A stretch of DNA of 64,000 nt from Xiphophorus maculatus (taxonomy: Eukaryota > Chordata > Actinopteri > Cyprinodontiformes > Poeciliidae): positions 6,393,466-6,457,465 of the forward strand of contig NC_036459.1 in NCBI RefSeq assembly GCF_002775205.1, read 5' to 3'. Position numbers and translations under genes: made by a program. A model generated the notes under the pieces. The model was not told the DNA's origin, made no database searches, and saw only the letters and a list, made by a program, of their open reading frames with translations. This document shows positions 59,344 to 64,000 of this stretch, one piece after another (within the stretch, counting starts at the first letter, position 1; the number at the start of each line of letters is the position of its first letter).

Positions 59344-59559
59344 ATGGCCATCATGGTGGCTGCTGCGGTACTCAAGCTCTACGCCATTGGAACTGCACTT
59401 TCTTTACTGGCATTTATTTATGGGATTGCTGACTCCTTCGGGGGACTCATGTACACTCAGAACCACCACTACATCCACGAACTGGACCAACAGACGCAGA
59501 GGCAGATCCCCTCCGGGGCCCACGTGCAAAGAGCCTCTGTGACTAGAAACATTGGCTGA
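59344..59559 (+). CDS. hilpda: Hypoxia-inducible lipid droplet-associated protein
   Basis: 71 residues in one coding exon. The acceptor TTGAAG|G lies at 59333/59334, 10 nt before the ATG. The N-terminal hydrophobic helix reads VLKLYAIGTALSLLAFIYGI then ADSFGGLM. It aligns with the human HILPDA helix (pattern VLNLYLLGVVLTLL... ESLEGLL) while the polar tail differs. Family role: a small lipid-droplet/ER protein that inhibits ATGL lipolysis and is induced by HIF-1 and PPARs. Position next to impdh1 matches the human order. It is slightly longer than the 63-residue human protein. The 3' untranslated region ends at an AATAAA at 59790-59795. Confidence 0.85.
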   Translation: MAIMVAAAVLKLYAIGTALSLLAFIYGIADSFGGLMYTQNHHYIHELDQQTQRQIPSGAHVQRASVTRNIG

Positions 59560-59789
59560 CGAGGAACTTTGTGATGTTGGATCTTTGCTTCACTTTAAAG
59601 AGACTTGGACTGTACATATTTTTCTTCCCAGGGGATGTTTTGTCTGTTTCTTTGTTTACTGTAAAAAAAAAAAAAAAAAAAAAAATGTTGCGCAGCTATT
59701 TTCCAGAACGACTACAAAGCTGTAACAGATGTAGCAGCACTACTGAACAATTTGCACTAAAACTAGAATGTTTTTGTAGCTGTTTCTGA

Positions 59790-59795
59790 AATAAA
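59790..59795 (+). terminator. hilpda: hilpda polyadenylation signal
   Basis: AATAAA about 230 nt after the stop codon, the first such hexamer downstream. Confidence 0.6.
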
Positions 59796-60069
59796 ATACC
59801 TTCTTTTTAATTGTTTAACAAGTGTAAATTCATTGCAACCTCTCCTTAAGACATGGTTTATAGAAGCAGTAAATCTGTCCTGGATTGTGACAAACGGCTT
59901 GGACAGGTCCAGACAAAGTCTGAAGAAAAAAGAACTGCGCAATAGCAGCTTAATTTATGGGGAGAGAAATTTATTTCTTTGATCCCTTTTGTGATAATAG
60001 TTGTTTAACTGGTACTTGCTCAGGACTGTAGTTCTGTGTTCTTACTGTGGTTCTGCTGATTTCTTATAG

Positions 60070-60609
60070 GTTCATGAAACGAAAATATGGAAAACCAACA
60101 AGTTAGAGCACATAGAAATCTTGGATAGTGAATCATCAGATTCAAACGTAAGCGACTATTGACGCAACAGTGTTGACCCTACTGAATGTGCTTTTGTGTG
60201 TCGACGAATGCTTGAAACCTACACCAACTGGTTTTAATAAGTAATGGGTGGGGGAATCTTTTATTATTATTATTTTTTAAAGGTTAAAAGCTATATCGGC
60301 GGCGCTGAAATTGTCACATACACAAGACCAGTCATCGGAGTTGACTCAAAGCTTCTGTATTTCACATTTTGCTTTCTGTTCCTCATCTACTCCTCAAAAA
60401 TTACGGTTTCGTCTTCTAGTTCTGAGAAGCACTTTTAACATTTGCTTGTTGACATTTACTTGAACCCTTTTTAGACAAGAGAGAGGAAAAGAAAAGGACA
60501 GATGCTGAAGACGACTCGAAAAGAGGAAGGAAGGGATTTCAGTGACTTTGAAGATTGGCATGATTATTGGAGCAAAACAGGCTCGTCTTTGTATTTCAGA
60601 AACTGCTGA
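60070..60609 (+). CDS. Two phase-compatible coding-like exons of unknown identity
   Basis: Exon 1 is 60070-60147 (acceptor TTTCTTATAG, donor AAAC|GTAAGC, 26 codons reading VHETKIWKTNKLEHIEIL then DSESSDSN). Exon 2 is 60475-60609 (acceptor CCCTTTTTAG, 44 codons then TGA), reading TRERKRKGQMLKTTRKEEGR and ending DFEDWHDYWSKTGSS then LYFRNC. Both are phase 0 and only one frame of exon 1 is open. The basic-then-acidic composition is protein-like. I do not recognise the family, no start exon was found, and it could be the 3' end of a fish-specific gene or an alternative 3' part of hilpda. Confidence 0.35.
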
Positions 60610-62927
60610 AGTACTGGGATTTTCATACCACCAACCATCTCTGGGATTGCGGTAAATAGTTGGAAAAGAAAAAAAAGCAAAGATTCAATAGTTAAAAATG
60701 GCTTTTTGTTTTCAGAGGTCAGAGCAGAATGGACAGCATTGTTTGAGCTGATAAAGCCACAAGCGTAACTCAAATAACTAGTCAAGATATGCAAAATATG
60801 ATCTCGGAATGCACAAAGGACTGTGCCCTGCAAAATATATGGGCTACAGAAGCAGAAGACAAAACTGGGTCATCTAAAAGTGGAAAACTGAGGTCACAAT
60901 TCACACGGACCCACCGGAACTGGATAATAACAGATCGGAAAATATTGACTGATCCAATCAGCGTTGTTTTCAGCTGCAGTTTTCAGATGTTAGGGTCAGA
61001 AGTGGGCATAAACGTCATTTTAGCATGTATCCATCCTGTCTTGTATCAACAGTTCAGGTTTTCAGTTTGCTACTTTAGATGTATTTGAGAGGAAAGTTCT
61101 TTTTAAAAAGTCAGCATCTCTGCTGACAAAGATCGTTGTACACGTGTGGATTCCTACAGAAAGGAAGTTTATCATCTTGCACTTTTCTTCATTTATGTTG
61201 TGGTTTTGTGTCCATCATCCCTCCGTTTTATGAGCCATTAGTAACGTACTGTGTGAGGTTGCATCTGTTGCCGCTCCCAAAACTTAATGATGACATGCAC
61301 ATCCGAACAACACTCATCCACCCGAAATGTCGTTTACGTGCTTCTCTTGGCTAGAGATTTAACCTGGATACAGCCGGCAGCAAGACAGCTGCACTTTGTT
61401 GGCGGGACCACTGTTAAATGTATCCTAATAGAAGAGTTTTTCTAGTGATAGAAGTTGCTTAAATATTTACTCCTTGTCAGTACATGTCCTCCCTTTCCAC
61501 GTTTGCGTAAGCAAAAACAGGGCTGAAAACTTGTGCGTCAATTGTCAGAATATTTCTGCACATTATGCTCACCCAGGGCGATTATAGAAAGATCGACCAT
61601 ACGTGAAAAAACAGTCGACCCCATCTGTTGATTTCGTTTCTACAACAGAAGCAGGGACTAAAAATATATTTTAAACATTCAAAAAGTGCTTTTATTTAAA
61701 AGTGAAACCATATAGTCTATAGATTCATTTCACATAGAGTGTTAGTCAGTTGTTTATCTCAACCAATTTTGGTCATGAAACCCCAAAATTCAGTTTCTCA
61801 GAAAATTCTCACGTTATAGAAGACCAATAAAAAGATCCTTGTTGCAGTGCTTGGAGGTAAGCAAAAAAAAAAAAAAGATGTTCTATTTGTCCAGCAAATT
61901 TCAAGTGAATTTCAAGCTTTGTCATGGTTATTGAACCCCACGTTGATATATTTAGTAATGTGGGTGGGGTACAGAGTCCAGGTGGGATGAAATCTACATT
62001 TTCATGTAACTGATCAGCCAAGGAAAGCATGAAATGACCTTCTGGTAAATTTCTCTACCGACACGTTGACGTAATAACCCACCGTGAACCAGAACCAGCA
62101 GATAACACCGTCCTCTTCTTCTTGATTCTGCTTAATATCCAAATCCAAAAGATTTAAGATTACCAAGTTGCAATGCAGTCCTTTTAGTTTTTAACGCATG
62201 TAAGGCACTTCGTCCCGTGTCTCTGGTTCAGGAGTGGAACATGTCACTTAATTGAGCTTAGTTTCACTATCAAAACCTTTTTTTTCCATTAAACTTTCCA
62301 CTAAAATGCTTGAATACGGACTTTTATCAACACACAGCTTTTTACCAACAACCTTTTGGAGCTTTCCCTGCTAGTGGAGGAAAACTCTAACTGTGAAAAA
62401 CCACAATGTTGGGGAATGCGTTTAGTGTAACCCATAATAATCAAAATTCATTTAAATCCCCATATGGTATGTTGTCTCTTTACCTCATGGAAAGCATTGA
62501 CTTTTGATGTTGTTTAAACCAACTGGAATAAAGGTGATGTAATAATACGAGGGCAAATGAAAAACATGGAGAAAAAAACTGTGAACAAAAAAAGAAACAA
62601 TGCCCCTCAGAAAAGCAGAACCAGGATAAATAAATGCCTTTTACATCAACAAAAAGTTATGAAACATAAAAAAAAGAAGTACAAAAGAACGGTGGATGCG
62701 TTCACATCTTCTGCTGAAATTGAAATCCTTCCTGTAGGTCACATGGATGCGGGTGGGAGCACCTGCTCTCTTAACACAGCACTTTTTTATGTTAATGACC
62801 CGTTCAAGCACTCCCCACCCCCCGGGCTTGCTTTCATAGTGCAACACCTTCAGCTGAGACAGTCTCTGCAGGGACACAGGTCACTGTAACTCTTCCTTCC
62901 TCAGAGGTTTCCACTCTCTCTGCTGAA
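60610..62927. other. Intergenic DNA and sortilin-like 5' flank
   Basis: No exon chain was recognised. The last 200 bases before 62928 should hold the transcription start of the sortilin-like gene; the sequence is GC-richer from about 62740 but no core promoter element was identified. Confidence 0.4.
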
Positions 62928-63507
62928 ATGATCTGGACCACTGTGCTCCTCGGTAGGCTGTGCGTCCTCCACATTGCCCTCCTTCTCTTAGCCGAGGGGA
63001 ACAGCAGCAGCAGCAGCAGCAGCAGCGGCGGTCCCTGGGGAAGGACGGTCACTTTCCGGCGGGACAAACAGGCCCCACGCCTCCAGAGGGACACCAGCAG
63101 CTCCACAGACTCTTCGAACCCTTCTCGAGATCCTAACTTCGCCTCCTGCCGGCTTCCCCTCACCCCGACCGAACACAAGATTCTGGATGATAACACACAG
63201 GAGGTGAGAGCATGAAGAGAGTCGCCTGTTAATAAATACTTAAGATTTATTTAAGCCTAGACATGCAGCACAAAAGAGAGGCTAATTAATGATTTTAAAA
63301 ATATATTGATGTTTCTTTTTTTAAATTAAATGTATTCATCAGGCGATGTAGACTTAACCAAAAGAAGCAGAGGAGCATGGAAGAAGTTTGCATCATTATT
63401 GATGTAAATGATATTTGAACATTTTTGTCCTCTTTTTCTCTTAGACAGGGTTTAATGGTGATGACGGCTCCCACGTGATTCTCACATGGGTGGGCGATGG
63501 TACAGGA
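62928..63507 (+). CDS. sort1: Sortilin-like VPS10-domain receptor, first two exons (partial)
   Basis: Exon 1 is 62928-63203 (92 codons: signal peptide with VLHIALLLLAEG, an eight-Ser run, a propeptide-like basic stretch with FRRDKQ). Exon 2 is 63445-63507 (21 codons, TGFNGDDGSHVILTWVGDGT then G). Both phases are 0, with donors GAG|GTGAGA and GGA|GTGAGT. The WVGDGTG motif is the first strand of the VPS10 beta-propeller, closest to sortilin (human WVGDSTGVILVLTT) rather than SORL1 or SORCS. Sortilin moves ligands such as neurotrophin precursors and lysosomal proteins between Golgi, surface and endosomes. The rest of the gene lies beyond the window. The symbol is tentative. Confidence 0.68.
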
Positions 63508-64000
63508 GTGAGTGTCCCATTTGGTCTTCTTCAGGCTCGCATGCAGCTTTCCATTTTAAAGCATAAATGTCCGGTTTGTACGAAAGTAGAAGCTGGCTGT
63601 TATTAATCAAACAAATATTGAAATAATCCAACTAGATTTGTGTGGTTTGCTCTGTAGTCATGCACCAAAAAAAACACAATAAACAATTAGAAACATTTTT
63701 GAACACATACTAAAACATAATCCATAACAAAACAGAGAGATACATACATGTATAATGATTCATATTTGTAGTATCATCTAATAAATTGCTATTGTAATGT
63801 TTTTAACATTACTTGTGAAACATAAACTCAAATATCACACACATAATAGCAAAGTTTTGAACTAATCTGATGGCTTCATTGCCACTGTTTGAAGTGGACC
63901 TGTGTGCTGCTTTTTGTCTGAAACAAACTTTTCATGATTATTTGAATAAAGAAATCAATACAACTCATTTTTATTGTGAGAGTTTGAAGAAACACTCTCA
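63508..64000 (+). other. Intron of the sortilin-like gene to window end
   Basis: AT-rich intronic DNA. No further VPS10 exon was seen before the sequence ends. Confidence 0.5.

Overview
The window is vertebrate nuclear DNA, almost certainly from a teleost fish. Genes are split by GT-AG introns and intergenic DNA is AT-rich. Fish-type hAT elements, a pogo-like element, a LINE remnant and copies of a high-copy fish repeat are scattered through it. The order prrt4 - impdh1 - hilpda matches, from memory, the block PRRT4 - IMPDH1 - HILPDA on human 7q32. All identifications come from reading translated exons and splice phases by eye; no database was searched.

Layout. (1) 2.4-6.7 kb, minus strand: a three-exon DUF829/TMEM53-like gene of 330 codons. 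(2) 7-13 kb: intergenic DNA with a decayed LINE reverse transcriptase at 12.3-12.8 kb. (3) 13.1-32.7 kb, plus strand: prrt4, with a probable non-coding first exon preceded by an RE1/NRSF-like site, then three coding exons that join in phase into 1206 codons (signal peptide, Thr/Ser-rich ectodomain with four 42-45-residue tandem repeats, seven hydrophobic segments, Ser-rich tail). (4) 33.5-34.5 kb, minus strand: splice-flanked coding-like pieces of an unrecognised gene or pseudogene. (5) 36.8-50.0 kb, minus strand: impdh1, 14 coding exons giving exactly 514 codons plus stop, with an upstream alternative first exon that resembles the retinal N-terminal extension of mammalian IMPDH1, and an extra exon that looks like a diverged duplicate of part of exon 1. 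(6) 50-58 kb: intergenic DNA with a hAT MITE, degenerate repeats and a tRNA-Ile-like gene. (7) 58.2-59.8 kb, plus strand: hilpda. (8) 60.07-60.61 kb: two phase-compatible coding-like exons of unknown identity. (9) 62.9-64.0 kb, plus strand: the first two coding exons of a sortilin-like VPS10 receptor, cut by the window end.

Functionally these are unrelated single genes: a predicted alpha/beta-hydrolase-like protein, an orphan membrane protein, the rate-limiting enzyme of guanine nucleotide synthesis, a hypoxia/lipid-droplet regulator and a sorting receptor. prrt4 and impdh1 converge tail to tail. The most interesting signals are the impdh1 alternative 5' exons (49.8-50.0 kb and 44.95-45.03 kb), the cryptic exon chain at 33.6-34.4 kb, a possible alternative terminal exon of prrt4 at 29.3 kb, three hypoxia-response cores in hilpda intron 1, and the unidentified exon pair at 60 kb.
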